From Cycas panzhihuaensis (Eukaryota > Cycadophyta): a stretch of 64,000 nt of DNA. The notes beneath the pieces were generated by a model. It made no database searches, had not been told where the DNA came from, and worked only from the letters and a program-made list of their open reading frames with translations. Shown here one piece after another: positions 22,871 to 34,309 of the stretch (its first letter is position 1; the number at the start of each line of letters is the position of its first letter). Location of the stretch: contig CM041465.1 of NCBI GenBank assembly GCA_023213395.1, forward strand, positions 26,853,741-26,917,740, given 5' to 3'. Made by a program: the position numbers and the translations under genes.

Positions 22871-24490
22871 TATTTAATAGGATCATTTTACTAAGCTAAA
22901 CAAACACTTGTTTCAAAATGGCTTTCACATGTGTAGTTTTGATTCTAGTCTTTATGTAAAAAGAAACGATGGAAAAATATCAATCATTATTGTTTATATT
23001 AATGATATAATACTCACAAGAGATGACACCGCATCCATCTTAGATATAAAAAGCTAGTTAGAAAAGGATTTCAAAATAACGGATTTGGGTTCCTTGAGTT
23101 ATTATCTAAGAATAAAAGTTGAGCAAAACAAAAACTCAATCGTATTATCATAAAAAATATATATTAAAGATTTGCTTCATAGTTTCAAATAGAGAATTGC
23201 AATGCTTGTGCAACCTCTATGGAGGTAAATTATAATCTAGTCCTAGATGAAGTTGAATCTATTATCAACAATACTCTCTATAAGTAGTTAATTAGAAGTC
23301 TAATCTATTTAACTACCACAAGGCCTAATATTTCATACTCAGAAGGGTTGATATCTAGATACATGTAGGAACCAAGAATAAGAAATTAGAAAGTAGTCAA
23401 AAGGATACTTCGATACATAAAAGAAATTGTAGATCTGAAACTAGTATTCACCAAAGAGAAATTAACACAACTACTTAGATATTGTGACTCTGATTAGGCT
23501 AGAGACAAAGGAGACAGAAGATGTACTAGTAGATACTGCTTCTTCTTAGGCTCAAATATCACTTCCTGGTGTGATAAAAAATAGCTAACCATTATACTTT
23601 CATTAGTAAAAGTAGAGTAAAAATCAATAGTTAATGTAATGTATGAAGTACTTTGACTTAGACAACTACTAATAGACATGAACCAGTTAGAAAAAGGACT
23701 AATCACCTTACTACGTAATAACTAGAGTATAAAATATTAGCTAAAAATTCTATTATGCATGCATGAACAAAACATATAGAAGTGCACCATCACTTCATTT
23801 GGGAAAAAGTGCAAAATAAAGTGATTGATCTAGTGTACTATCCCACAGCAAACCAAGTGGAAGATATTTTATAAAATCCCTTAGCAAAGACAAGAGGGTT
23901 GATATCTAGATACATGTAGGAACCAAGAATAAGAAATTAGAAAGTAGTCAAAAGGATACTTCGATACATAAAAGAAATTGTAGATCTGAAACTAGTATTC
24001 ACCAAAGAGAAATTAACACAACTACTTGGATATTGTGACTCTGATTAGGCTAGAGACAAAGGAGACAGAAGATGTACTAGTAGATACTGCTTCTTCTTAG
24101 GCTCAAATATCACTTCCTGGTGTGATAAAAAATAGCTAACCATTATACTTTCATTAGTAAAAGTAGAGTAAAAATCAATAGTTAATGTAATGTATGAAGT
24201 ACTTTGACTTAGACAACTACTAATAGACATGAACCAGTTAGAAAAAGGACTAATCACCTTACTACGTAATAAGTAGAGTATAAAATATTAGCTAAAAATT
24301 CTATTATGCATGCATGAACAAAACATATAGAAGTGCACCATCACTTCATTTGGGAAAAAGTGCAAAATAAAGTGATTGATCTAGTGTACTATCCCACAGC
24401 AAACCAAGTGGAAGATATTTTATAAAATCCCTTAGCAAAGACAAGTTTCAATTACTCAAAGAAAAAAATTATACTAAAAGAGATAAAACA
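22871..24490 (+). pseudogene. C2: reverse transcriptase and RNase H remnant
   Basis: The frame reads HFTKLNKHLFQNGFHMCSFD, SSLYVKR, then SIIIVYINDIILTRDD near 22.99-23.03 kb. This is the RT palm of a copia element, with the YVDD box changed to YIND (first catalytic Asp lost). ITDLGSLSYYLRIKVEQ follows, then SLIYLTTTRPNISYSEGLIS, VVKRILRYIKEIVDLKLVF and the RNase H block RRCTSRYCFFLGSNITSWC. The last 551 bases of this block are present twice (see the tandem duplication). Stop codons are frequent. Confidence 0.7.
23344..24445 (+). repeat. 551-bp tandem duplication inside C2
   Basis: Units 23344-23894 and 23895-24445 lie head to tail. By eye they differ at two bases only (A/G in CTACTTAGATATT and C/G in GTAATAACTAG). 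Each spans the RNase H domain from its N-terminal part to the end of pol. 551 is not a multiple of three, so the duplication also shifts the frame. Confidence 0.9.
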
Positions 24491-24501
24491 TTAATAAAGG
24501 G

Positions 24502-24717
24502 TGTTAGAGAATAATGTTTTATCTTAGGATGCTTAGGATAGGATCATTTTGAGAAAGGGGATAATGTTATTAAACCCTTATTGTATGTAATGTAAATAAT
24601 TAGTTACAATAAACCATATAATGGTTATAAAACCTGATATATAAAAAGAGAGATTCCTCTCATAATAGAAGATAAAATATTCTTTTCTTCTTATCATTAT
24701 AGAGTTAGAATTTAACA
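24502..24717 (+). repeat. C2: 3' LTR, 216 bp
   Basis: It starts TGTTAGAGAATAATG and ends GTTAGAATTTAACA, with TGTTA/TAACA terminal inverted repeats. It follows the RNase H end by about 50 bases. A TATATAAAAAG motif near 24639-24649 is a plausible TATA box. This LTR is unrelated to those of C1, C3 and C7. Confidence 0.7.
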
Positions 24718-25632
24718 CTTTCTATTTTCACACATGACATAAAACAAACACATAAAGTAGCAACAGTAACAAGTAAGCATTTGACATCTTTTTATTTCAG
24801 TTTTTAAGTTCAAGTTATTCGAAAATAACTTATACTCTTTCTTAAAAAGAATCTCATTCATACATCTTATACCACTAGTTCTTGACTTATGTGCCACTTG
24901 CCTTGGTTGAAATAAATCATAATTGGCTAAAGTTTAAGCCCTAAGGGAGGTATGGGTTTCATATTGGGTCTAATCTTAACCAAAATAATGGTGGAGGGAC
25001 ATGCTAGCCATACCTATGGTCTCTAATTAGGTATAATCCTAATAACCACCCAAAAAAATTTTAAAACTCTAATCAAAATTAAAATATAGTCAGTCTAATA
25101 TCAATCATATACATAAGATATACATGTACCACCTTTTGAGGTTAGGTATATCACTTCTCATTAGTAAACAGGGTAAGGACTAGTAGTACATAGGCTCGAC
25201 ATTATCTTGGCAATAGTGCAGGTATCATGGGTGAATGCCCTAAGACATATACTAGAAGCCCCCTTAGGCATTAACACCTAAACTACTTTGAACTTAAGAT
25301 AGAGGTTTGGGTTTAATCAAACATCCTACATCACACTTAGTTTTTATTTATATACACCCATATGTCAGCTTCTACATGGGCACAATCTTGATTATATGAT
25401 CATATGATATATCATTTATCTTTGTGATATTTATATTGTTATTTGTACACATTATTATTACCACTTATACATATCATCAAACCTTGCTATATCAAGAGTA
25501 TTTACCACAAGTGTTGGTGGCCTATTATTATTGCTTGTTATTTAATAATATTCCTCTTGTTACGCTAAGTGTATCAGTCACACATGTTAGTGGTATTTTC
25601 TTCACTATCTCTTTCACTTCATCATCTTCACC
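24718..25632 (+). other. C3: remnant of 5' leader
   Basis: From about 24790 it aligns with the leader of C7 at 57675-58616; for example GGAGGTATGGGTTTCATATTGGG (in part) at 24945 matches 57822. The blocks with CACAAGTGTTGGTGGCC near 25510 match the 67-bp repeats at 58330-58462. No ORF of interest; 25424-25660 is chance. Confidence 0.55.
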
Positions 25633-26650
25633 ATGTCTTCTTAGTTTAAGTAGAACATAAAATGAATCTTGAAAGGAAAAGATAATTAGGATCTATGGTA
25701 TACTGGAGTCAAGAACACTGCTAAGTATGAAGACCTTTAGAGAGCCCATCTATGGCTTACACCTATCATCCCTGTCACAACAACAATACTTATCTCTAAA
25801 GGAACTCTACCTATAGCTCCAGTAGATCATGTAACTAAATTAAAATGGGAAATTGATGATGAGAAGATTCATGTAGGTATTCTATTTATGATTGATCACT
25901 CTCTACATAATCTAATTGATGAAGAATAGCATAATACAACCTGGAAAGTCCTTGAGATTCTTAAAAAGAATTTCAATGCAAAGCTTGGCCTTGAATTTAT
26001 TCATCTAATCTTAAAGATGAATAAGATGAAGATGCAGAAGGGGCATGCACATGAAATAATCAACCTCCTTAGATCAATCAAACAAGTAATAGACAAGGAT
26101 TTTAAGACCTAATGTATTACATTAACATTCCTCATATAGTCTTATCTATATATATCTTATTACAAAAACTTTCTTGGGAGTCCTCAATCAAGTGGAACAT
26201 TAAAGATGCTTAACTTTAAAGCTCTTATATATAAGTACCTTTGATATAAATTTTGCAACTTTAAATCCTCTTCTAGATGTAGTTTTTGATGTGGAAGAAG
26301 TATGCTTCTCAAAGAATCAGGGTCACTCTCATAGTAGAGGAAATAACTGAGCAAAGGGTAGATGATAAGGCAGAGGAAATCAACTGCTATGTCAATAGAA
26401 CTCTCAACAATAGTAGCTTAAACAATCTCAAGGGCAAGCATCACCTTTCAATATAAGACAGTTAGGCCAAACTAGTACTTCAAGGACTGGGAATTAGATT
26501 ATCGTGTGCAAAAGATATAACAAGAGAGAATACTTTACAAAGGATTATTGATTACCCTAAACAAGTTGCCTATATTTCAATAAAAATACAAGGCTCACAA
26601 TGTTGATGAAGCATACGAAGAATAGTTTGGTGGTGTAGGTTTTGCTCAAA
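25633..26650 (+). pseudogene. C3: gag with destroyed zinc knuckle
   Basis: The ATG at 25633 opens MSS, stop, FK in the place of MSSQFKQ of C7. Further text is SLHNLIDEE, TTWKVLEILKKNFNAK, EFIHLILKMNKMKMQKGHAH and INLLRSIKQVIDKDFKT, the copia gag core. The zinc knuckle near 26.5 kb reads VCKRYNKREYFTKDY: three of the four CCHC ligands are Tyr, each explained by one G-to-A or C-to-T change. At least ten stop codons. Confidence 0.7.
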
Positions 26651-27943
26651 CACATATTAAAAGACTTAAGAGATCCTTATCAATAGAAGCCATTGATCAA
26701 ACTAAAAGGTATTTCGAAGGCCATAGTGGTTATGCCACTTGTGATCTTGAATCACTAATGTAAGCCTCTCTTGAAGTTGTAAACAAACATAATTTCAAAC
26801 ACCTCCTCATGGATCATGGATATAGGAGTGACATAGCATATGACCTATAATCAAGATCTATATTAACCTTTTGATTCCAATGTATATGGTGTTATTAACA
26901 TGGTCAATAAATCCTAATAACCAATCAAAGGTATTAAAAACATATGCCTAAAACTCCTAGGCTTGAGAGATTTCACATTACTTGATGTCCTGTATATTCC
27001 TAATATGAAATAAAACCTACCCTCCTTATCCACTCTTCTCTCCTATGGATTCAATCTTAGTGTTACTATAAATAACTAGACTCTCTGGGTCATTCATCCT
27101 CTAACAAATCAAGTGGTCTTGACTGGAGTGCTTATTGGCAAATTATTTATATTGAATGACTCCCTATTTTCTAAAGCTAACTATGCTTAAAGCCCTTGTG
27201 CTAATGAAGATTTTACTTTTAATACCACTTTGATGCACCTTAAGTTGTTCCAAGAAGCTCTTTGGCATGCTTGCATGGGCCACATTCATATCAATTAACT
27301 TAGAAATCTTTATCACACCCTTCCAGGTCTGCCCAAGTTCTCCTCCAAGCCCTTTAAATATGAAGCTTGTATCATAGCCAAATCTCATAGATAGCCCTTT
27401 GCTGATAGTTAGTGGAAATTGAGTCATCCTCTTTAATTGGTACATTCTGATCTATGTAGACCAATGCCTATTCCATCATTGAAGTAAGAATTATATTACA
27501 TATCCTTCATTGATGATTTTATTAGGAAAGTGTGGGTGCATTTTCTAACTAGGAAAGATGAGATATTTGGTGTCTTTAAAGCTTTTAAATCTTATAGAGA
27601 AAAGGAGTTGGGTTATTAGATTAAGTATCTATGAATAGATAATGGTGGGGAATATACCTCTACTAAGTTTAAAACCTACCTATGAGACAATGGCATTAAG
27701 CATCACACTACAATAGCAGACATCCCCTAATAGAATGGAATTATCGAAAACATGAATAGGCCTATTATGAATATGGCTTGAGCTATGTTGGTTTATAAAA
27801 ATATACCTACTTACCTATGGACAAAAGAAATTTGGATAGCTATTTATTACATCAATATTGCTAGCCCATCTAAAGGAGGAATTTCTCCTAATGAAAAGTG
27901 GATTGGATAGGCCCTCACTACCTACCACTTTAGAATATTTGGC
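26651..27943 (+). pseudogene. C3: protease and integrase, interrupted by G4
   Basis: The protease active site near 26.81 kb reads SWIMDIG, stop, HMT, so DSG became DIG with the Asp kept. The GAG-pre-integrase zinc part reads LWHACMGHIHIN and FKYEACIIAK (27.27-27.38 kb), with one Cys changed to Tyr. The integrase core keeps all three acidic positions: LVHSDLC (about 27.45 kb), IDNGGEY (27.64 kb) and NGIIENMNR (27.74 kb). The frame continues IYYINIASPSKGG and stops at RIFG, where G4 is inserted at 27944. Confidence 0.75.
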
Positions 27944-28808
27944 TGATCTAGGAGGATCTACCATATGTTTACAGGATGGAGAAAATGCTAGGCATTAGCA
28001 TAACTGAAAGAGATATGGCCAATGGTATAAAAATTATATGAAATTTTATGTAATGGAAGAAGACACATTCCACTACATGTGTACAAAATGTGGGGTTCAG
28101 AAAATATCATTTGATTAGAGTTCAAACCTTGTTTTGCATAAAATTAATCCCACAGCTAGTAGAAAAAATAGTAAATGCATATTATAATTAAATGAATAAA
28201 AATGTAGCCAAATGACATCCAAATGAGCTAAAATTTTGAGGAAGAGAAGGGGACATATGTTCCTATATGTTTACCAAATTTGAGCTAAATTAGATTCCAT
28301 TAAGGTCAGTTACAAGCCATAACTTTTAAGAATTGCATGAAGGCCACTTGGACAACATGCATTCTAGTGGTTAGTGGTTATACTTGCATGATTGCCACTT
28401 ATTAAACAAGCAATTTAAGATTCTTTCTATAAATTGAGCCCTATAATGAGTTGGAGAGGTAGTTCTTAGAGGTGAGAGGCACTTGACTTGGGAAACATCC
28501 TTGGAGAAGCATTTTGGAGGGTTGGAGTCCCGCTTATGGTATAATTATATCATTTATTCCTTGTAATTTAACCATTATTTTGCTAGTTGATTTCTCCACC
28601 ATTAAATAGAGATTTTTATAGTTTAATAAAAGTACTACTCCTCATACTTTTGGAGCATTGTCAAGAATAAATGATTTGGTGTAGAATTTCCTTTTGTGGT
28701 CTCATTCTTGTTTTGATGTTATTGAGATTTCTACACTAACTCCCAGGATCTCAAGGAGAAAAGGTTGATAATTGACTTCTTCACCAATTAAGCTCTATTT
28801 TGGTATCA
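27944..28808 (+). repeat. G4: 5' LTR, 865 bp
   Basis: It starts TGATCTAGGAGG and ends TTTTGGTATCA, and aligns end to end with 33444-34309. Differences are mostly single substitutions plus a few one-base gaps. The TTAATAAAAG stretch near 28622-28631 may serve as a core promoter or polyadenylation region. Confidence 0.88.
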
Positions 28809-28813
28809 TATTT

Positions 28814-28825
28814 TGGTATCAGAGC
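28814..28825 (+). promoter_or_regulatory. G4: primer binding site (initiator Met tRNA)
   Basis: TGGTATCAGAGC five bases after the 5' LTR, complementary to the 3' end of initiator methionine tRNA. Confidence 0.9.
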
Positions 28826-28941
28826 ATGTGATCTTTGTTGTAGGGACTTGAATGGTACAAACAAGGAAAGGATATAAAGATAAAGGTGAAGCTTTTCTTG
28901 TGTTGAAATCACCAAGAAGATAAAGAAAGAATCTAAGCACC

Positions 28942-29840
28942 ATGGCTAAAAAAGAAGATGGAGAAATTAGATTTGAAAAGCTTGAGAAGAACGTAGAAGT
29001 CTTGATGCAAATAATGACCCAACTTCTACCTTTAGTCAAGGGAAAAGGCAGAGAGAAGGAAGTTGGAGGAGGATCCACATATGACCACAACCATGAAGAG
29101 GAAGAGGAGGAGACCTTAAAGCACTCATTTGAAGAAAGCAAGAGTACTTCATCTCATCAACCCTTCAAGGTGGAGGCAAAGTTGGATATTCCAACTTATG
29201 ATAGAGAGGTAAATGCTGAAAAGTTGGACCATTGGTTGGATCAACTTGAAACCTACTTCATAATTTATGCTTATAGTAATGCTCAAAAGCTTTCATTTGC
29301 TAGGCTCAAGTTATGTAAACATGCATTGACATGGTGGAATGCATATTTGAAGACTCATGATGTATCTTCTTTTTTATGGATGGATTTTAAGAAAATAATA
29401 AAGAAGCAATACTACCCCATAGGTCATGAGGAAGACTAATGGGTCACTTCACAATATTTATGCCAAGGGAGAGGTGTATGTCCAAGACTATACTTCTTTA
29501 TTTTTTAGGCATGGCATGCTACTTGGTATTAATATGGATGAACATATCACTCTTATGAAATTCATTGGAGGATTTCATGAATACATAAGGAAGGAACTAA
29601 GGCTTTTTAAGGTTCAATCCATTAGAGAAGCAAGTAGAATGGCTATGGCAATAGAAAGTAAAAGCAAGAAATCTACATTCATGTCTAAAGATTCTACTTT
29701 TACTTCTAATAAGTATGAAAAGAAACCTAAATTGCACTCATCTAAAAGGTAAGAATGAAATAAGAAAAGAACTAATTTTGTTAAAAGTCCTAACTATTGT
29801 GAGCATTGTGATATTAGTGGTCATATTACAGCAAAGTATT
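28942..29840 (+). pseudogene. G4: gag
   Basis: Start MAKKEDGEIRFEKLEKNVEV at 28942, then a basic/acidic linker (KGKGREKEVGGG, EEEEEETLK). The retrotransposon gag core follows: DIPTYDREVNAEKLDHWLDQ, FARLKLCKHALTWWNAYLK and MDFKKIIKKQYYPIG. Between 29426 and 29440 the frame changes by one base. The rest of gag (YAKGEVYVQDYTSLFFRHGM, GFHEYIRKELRLF, SIREASRMAMAIE) and all of pol lie in the new frame. The zinc knuckle at 29810-29845 reads YCEHCDISGHITAKY: the last Cys of CCHC is Tyr. The frame change is probably a one-base insertion; a programmed shift is less likely because there is no slippery run. Confidence 0.85.
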
Positions 29841-32800
29841 AGAAGTTGCATCCAGAGCTAAAGCCAAAGCATATCAAGGATATGGAATTAAGAAAGAATG
29901 AAAAAGGGAAAGTACTACTTTCTGAGGTGGAGATTCAAAGTGAAGGAGAAGAAGAAAATGTTACTCTACTTACAAATTATGGAGATGATGCTACAAGGGA
30001 GAAAATATTTCACTTGAAGCTTCAAGTAGGAAATAGTATTATTGGTGCCATTATAAATCTGAGGAGCCAAAAGAATTTGATCTCAGAAAGTTTAGTAAAG
30101 AGCATTGGGTTGGTAACTACTCCTCACCCTCACCCATATCCTCTTGGTTGGATCTATAAGGATGTGGAAATTCAAATATCAAAGCAATGTACACTTAAAT
30201 TTTCCATCACTAATAATTTTGTTGATGAAGTAATATGTGATGTGGTACTATTAGATGTATGCCATGTTGTGCTTAGGAATCTCTACTTGTGGGATCGAGA
30301 TGCACTCTTCTATCGAAGGGAGAGAAAGTATCGGTTGATGAAGGATAACAAGGGCTTCATCATAAAGGCCACAAAGAAGCACTTGGATAAGATAGCATTA
30401 ATTTCAACCACTCAAGCAAAAAGGATGATCAATGCATGTGGTAAATTCATCATCTTAATGGTAAGGAGAAAAGAAGAGCTAGGAGATGAAAAAGGTCCTT
30501 CTACTCACACTCTTCTTATATCACCTAAACAAATGCAACAAATTAAGGAGTTAAAGACAAGGTGTGATATTCTATTTCAACATGTTGATGGGCTACCACC
30601 AAAGAGAAAGATAGAGCATAAAATCACTCTTGTAGGAGATGCACCATTGCCTAATGTTGCTTTGTATAGGCACTCCATTGTATAGAATAATGAGATAAAG
30701 AGGCAAGTTGAGGAGTTGCTTAATCAAGGGGTCATAAGATCTTCATGTTCACCTTGTGGGTCACTAATTGTCTTGGTGCCTAAGAAGGATGGAGGATGGA
30801 GAATGTGTATAGACTTTCGTGCTTTGAATAAAATTACAATTAAAAATCGCTACCCTTTGCCTCGCATAGATGATTTGCTTGATCAAATTCAGCATGCTTG
30901 TTATTTTACTAAGTTAGATTTGAAAAGTGGTTATCACCAAGTTAGGGTCAAGGAGGAGGACACATGGAAGACAACCTTCAAAACAAAGCAGGGACTCTTT
31001 GAATAGATGGTTATACCTTTCGGATTGTGTAATGCTCCTGTAACATTCATGAGGCTAATGAATGAAATGTTAAGGCCTTACTTGGATAATTTTATTGTTG
31101 TCTATCTTGATGATATTTTGATTTTCAGCAGCATATGGGAGGAACATTTGTAGCACATAGAAGAAGTTTTAAAGACTATGGCTAAGCATCATTTGAAGCT
31201 TAATATGAAGAAGTGTGAATTTGGCAAGGAGAACTTAATCTTCTTAGGCTTTGTGGTTGGAGGAGGAAAGTTGAGCATCAATCCAATCAAGACTCAAGCC
31301 AACCTCAAATGGCCTAGGCCAACAAACATCACAGAGGTGAGAAGTTTTTTAGGAGCTTGTCAGTACTTGAGAAAGTTTATTCTTCATTTCTCATAGGTTG
31401 CTGCACCTCTACATAGATTGACAAAATCTAGTAAAAATTTTACTTGGGGTTCTAAGGAGGAAGAAGCTTTTCTTCTTTTAAAGAAGAAAATTTATGAAGC
31501 ACCAGTTTTGACAATGCCAAATTTGCAAAGGCCTTTTGAAGTAGAAGCTGATGCAAGTGGAAATACGATGGGAGTTGTCCTTATTCAAGATGGGAAGCCT
31601 ATTGCTTACCATTTAGAAGTCTTCACCCCTCAAGTAAAAAACTACCCAACATATGATCGAGAAATGTTCGCACTTCATCAAGCATGCAAGCATTGGAGGT
31701 CCTACTTACTTGGAAAAGAGGTTGTAGTTCATACCAATCATAAGCCTCTTTAATTTTTACAAACCCAAAGTAAATTACAACAAGCAAGACACATGAAGTG
31801 GATGAACTATTTATAATAATTCAATATTGTAATTAAGTACAAAAAGGGATCTACTAACAAAATTGCTGATATGTTATCTAGACCGCCTTGTTCCACTTCT
31901 TCTTTTACTTTTGTTTATAGTTCTCTTATGAGTTTGCAGGTAGAGCCAATGCATCATGAAGAGTACAAAAACTTGTACCATGAAGATGAAGATTTGAAGG
32001 AAGAATTAGAGAACCTAGTGGAAGGAAGACCTTCCCAACTTGCTTGGAAGGCTGGTCTACTTTTCAAAGGGGAGCAGCTCTATGTTCCATCAAAAGGAGA
32101 TAAGATCAAGTGGCTTAGAGAAGCCCATACTTCTAAAGTAGCTGGTCACTTTGGTATAGAGAAGAATTTAGCAAACTTGAGAAGATATGTTGTATGGCCA
32201 AAAATGTAAAATGATGAAAAAAAATATGTAAAAAGATGTATAATGTGTAATACTTCTAAGCCTTCTTCTAGAAAATTAGGATTATATACACCACTTCCTA
32301 TTCCCACTAGACCTTGGGAAACTATCTCCATTGATTTCTTAGGGGGACTTCCCATGACTAGGAAGGGACATGATTATCTCTTTGTTGTTATAGATAAGTT
32401 CAGTAAAATGATATGTCTAATACCTTGTAAGAAGACAATCACAAGAATATGAGCAACTAAGTTATTCTTTGAGCATATATGGAAGAATTTTGGCATGCCT
32501 TCTTCCATCATTTCAGATTGGGACACTCGATTCCTTTCATTATTTTGGAAGTCACTATGGGAGATGATGGATACCAAATTAAAGAGGAGTACAAGTTTCC
32601 ATCCTCAAATAGATGGACAAATTGAAGTAGTAAACAGAACTTTGGTACATTTATTGAGGGGATACAATTCCAAGCATCCAAAGACTTGGGATGAATCATT
32701 GGCTTTTCTACAATTTGCATTTAACAAAGTAATGAGTGCATCACACTCTAAAGTACCTTTTGAAGTTTGTTTGGGATACTTGCCTCAAAGTCCATTTAAC

Positions 32801-33370
32801 TTAGAGTTTTCCATGCAAGCTAAGGAAGGATCCGTCAAAGAGAATGAGGAGCATGACAAGGCTTTAAGATACTTGGAGAAGATCCAGAGAGTCTATAAAG
32901 AAGTACATGATGAACTTTTAAGGACTCAACAAAAGTACAAGGAAAGACATGACAAGCATAGACAAGAGTGTACTTTTCAAGAAGGAGATTTACTATGGTT
33001 ATACTTGAGCAAGGAGAGGCTAAAAGGAGAAGGTAAGAAACTCAAACCTATAAGGTATGGACCATTCAAGATTTTGAGAAAAGTAGATGACAATGTTTTC
33101 CAACTTGATCTTCCACCTTATATGCAAATATATTCAGTAGTAAATGCTGAATACTTAAAACTCTTTGAGCCCTCCATGCTAGATGAGAAATAGGACCAGT
33201 TCACTTTACCTTCAGTTGATGACCTATATTTGGAAAGTGAGGAGCCTCTTAAGGAAGATTGTATCTTGGAGAGAAAATCTACCAAAACAAGACATAAGAC
33301 ACATGAATATTTCAGGATTAGAGTAGTAAGACAATTACCTAGTAAGTCCAAGTGGTTTAGTAGGAAATAA
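29841..33370 (+). pseudogene. G4: pol (protease, RT, RNase H, integrase, chromodomain-like tail)
   Basis: One frame from 29426 to the stop at 33368-33370, broken only by stop codons near 29756, 29840, 30684, 31004, 31154, 31394, 31752, 31815, 32207, 32450 and 33191. The protease site near 30.05 kb reads AIINLRSQKNLIS, with the catalytic D-S-G lost. [55 protein letters not shown] and [10 protein letters not shown] (catalytic box intact, about 31.10 kb). RNase H: VEADASGNTMGVVLIQ, YDREMFALHQACKHWRSYLL, VHTNHKPL (Asp to Asn). Integrase: GHFGIEKNLANLRRYVVWPK, CIMCNTSK, ISIDFLGGLP, IISDWDTRF and HPQIDGQIEVVNR, so D, D, E are kept. A GPF-type module (RYGPFKILRKV) follows, then a 60-residue tail ILERKSTKTRHKTHEYFRI that resembles a degenerate chromodomain. 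Confidence 0.88.
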
Positions 33371-33430
33371 GGAGAACAACACTTCACCCATCTCCAATTC
33401 TAAGCTAAACAAGAGTTGGCTATTTTCCAA

Positions 33431-33443
33431 GGAAGGGGAGCCA
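33431..33443 (+). promoter_or_regulatory. G4: polypurine tract
   Basis: GGAAGGGGAGCCA immediately precedes the TG of the 3' LTR and is the expected plus-strand DNA primer. Confidence 0.8.
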
Positions 33444-34309
33444 TGATCCAAGAGGATCTACCATATGTTTACAAGATGTAGAAAATGCTAGGCATTGGCA
33501 TAACTGAAAGCGATATGGCCAAATGGTATCAAAATTATATAACATTTTGTGTAAAGGAAGAAGACACATCCCACTACATGTGTACAAAAGGTGGGGTTCA
33601 GAAAATATCATTTGATTAGAGTTCAAGCCTTGTTTTGCATAAAATTAATCCCACAGCTAGCAGAAAAAATAGCAAATACATATTATAATTAAATGAATAA
33701 AAATATAGTCAAATGACATCTAAATGAGCTAAAATTTTGAGGAAATAGAGGGGACATATGTTCCTATAAGTGTACCAAATTTGAGCCAAATTGGAGTCTG
33801 TTAAGGTTATTTACAAGCCTTAACATTTAAGAATTACATAAAGGCCACTTGGACAACATGCATTTTGGTGGTTAGTGGTTATACTTGCATGATTGCCACT
33901 TGTTAAATAGGTAATTTGTGTTTCTTTCCATAAATTGAGCCCTATTACAGGTTGGAGAGGTAGTTCTTGGAAGTGAAAGGCACTTGATTTAGGAAGCATC
34001 CTTGAAGAAGCATTTTGGAGGGTTGGAGTCCCCCTTATGGTATAATTGTATCATTTATTCCTTGTAATTTAACCATTCTTTTGCTAGTTGATTTTGCCAC
34101 CATTAAATAGAGATTTTCATAGTTTAATAAAAGTACTACTCCTCATACTTTTAGAGTAATGTCAAGAATAAATGATTTGGTGTAGAATTTCCTTTTGTGG
34201 TCTCATTTTTGTTTTGATGTTATTGAGATTTCTACACTAACTCCCAGGATCTCAAGGAGAAAAGGTTGATAATTGACTTCTTTACCAATTAAGCTCTATT
34301 TTAGGATCA
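33444..34309 (+). repeat. G4: 3' LTR, 866 bp
   Basis: It starts TGATCCAAGAGG and ends TTTTAGGATCA, followed by target copy TTGGC at 34310-34314. Partner of 27944-28808. Confidence 0.9.

Larger units (their letters stand above)
22645..24717 (+). mobile_element. C2: remnant Ty1/copia element, RT to 3' LTR
   Basis: Plus-strand remnant of a different copia family. RT and RNase H text runs from about 22.88 kb to 24.49 kb, followed by a 216-bp LTR (24502-24717). No 5' LTR, gag or integrase is recognisable; 22645-22870 is AT-rich with no clear domain. It abuts the outer LTR edge of C1 on the left and the leader of C3 on the right. Confidence 0.65.
27944..34309 (+). mobile_element. G4: full-length chromovirus-like Ty3/gypsy element
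   Basis: Complete element: 5' LTR 27944-28808, primer site 28814-28825, one gag-pol frame 28942-33370, polypurine tract 33431-33443, 3' LTR 33444-34309. Perfect 5-bp target duplication TTGGC at 27939-27943 and 34310-34314. Initiator-Met primer, short LTRs and a single gag-pol frame ending in integrase with a chromodomain-like tail suggest a plant chromovirus; the exact clade is not determined. About ten differences in the first 130 LTR bases show an old insertion. Confidence 0.9.

Noticed and set aside
23494-24257. Two identical minus-strand ORFs of 70 codons
   Set aside because: They are antisense to the C2 RNase H and are identical because of the 551-bp tandem duplication.
29426-29440. Programmed frameshift between two parts of G4 gag
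   Set aside because: The change falls inside the gag core, has no slippery heptamer, and the family normally has one frame here; a one-base insertion is simpler.
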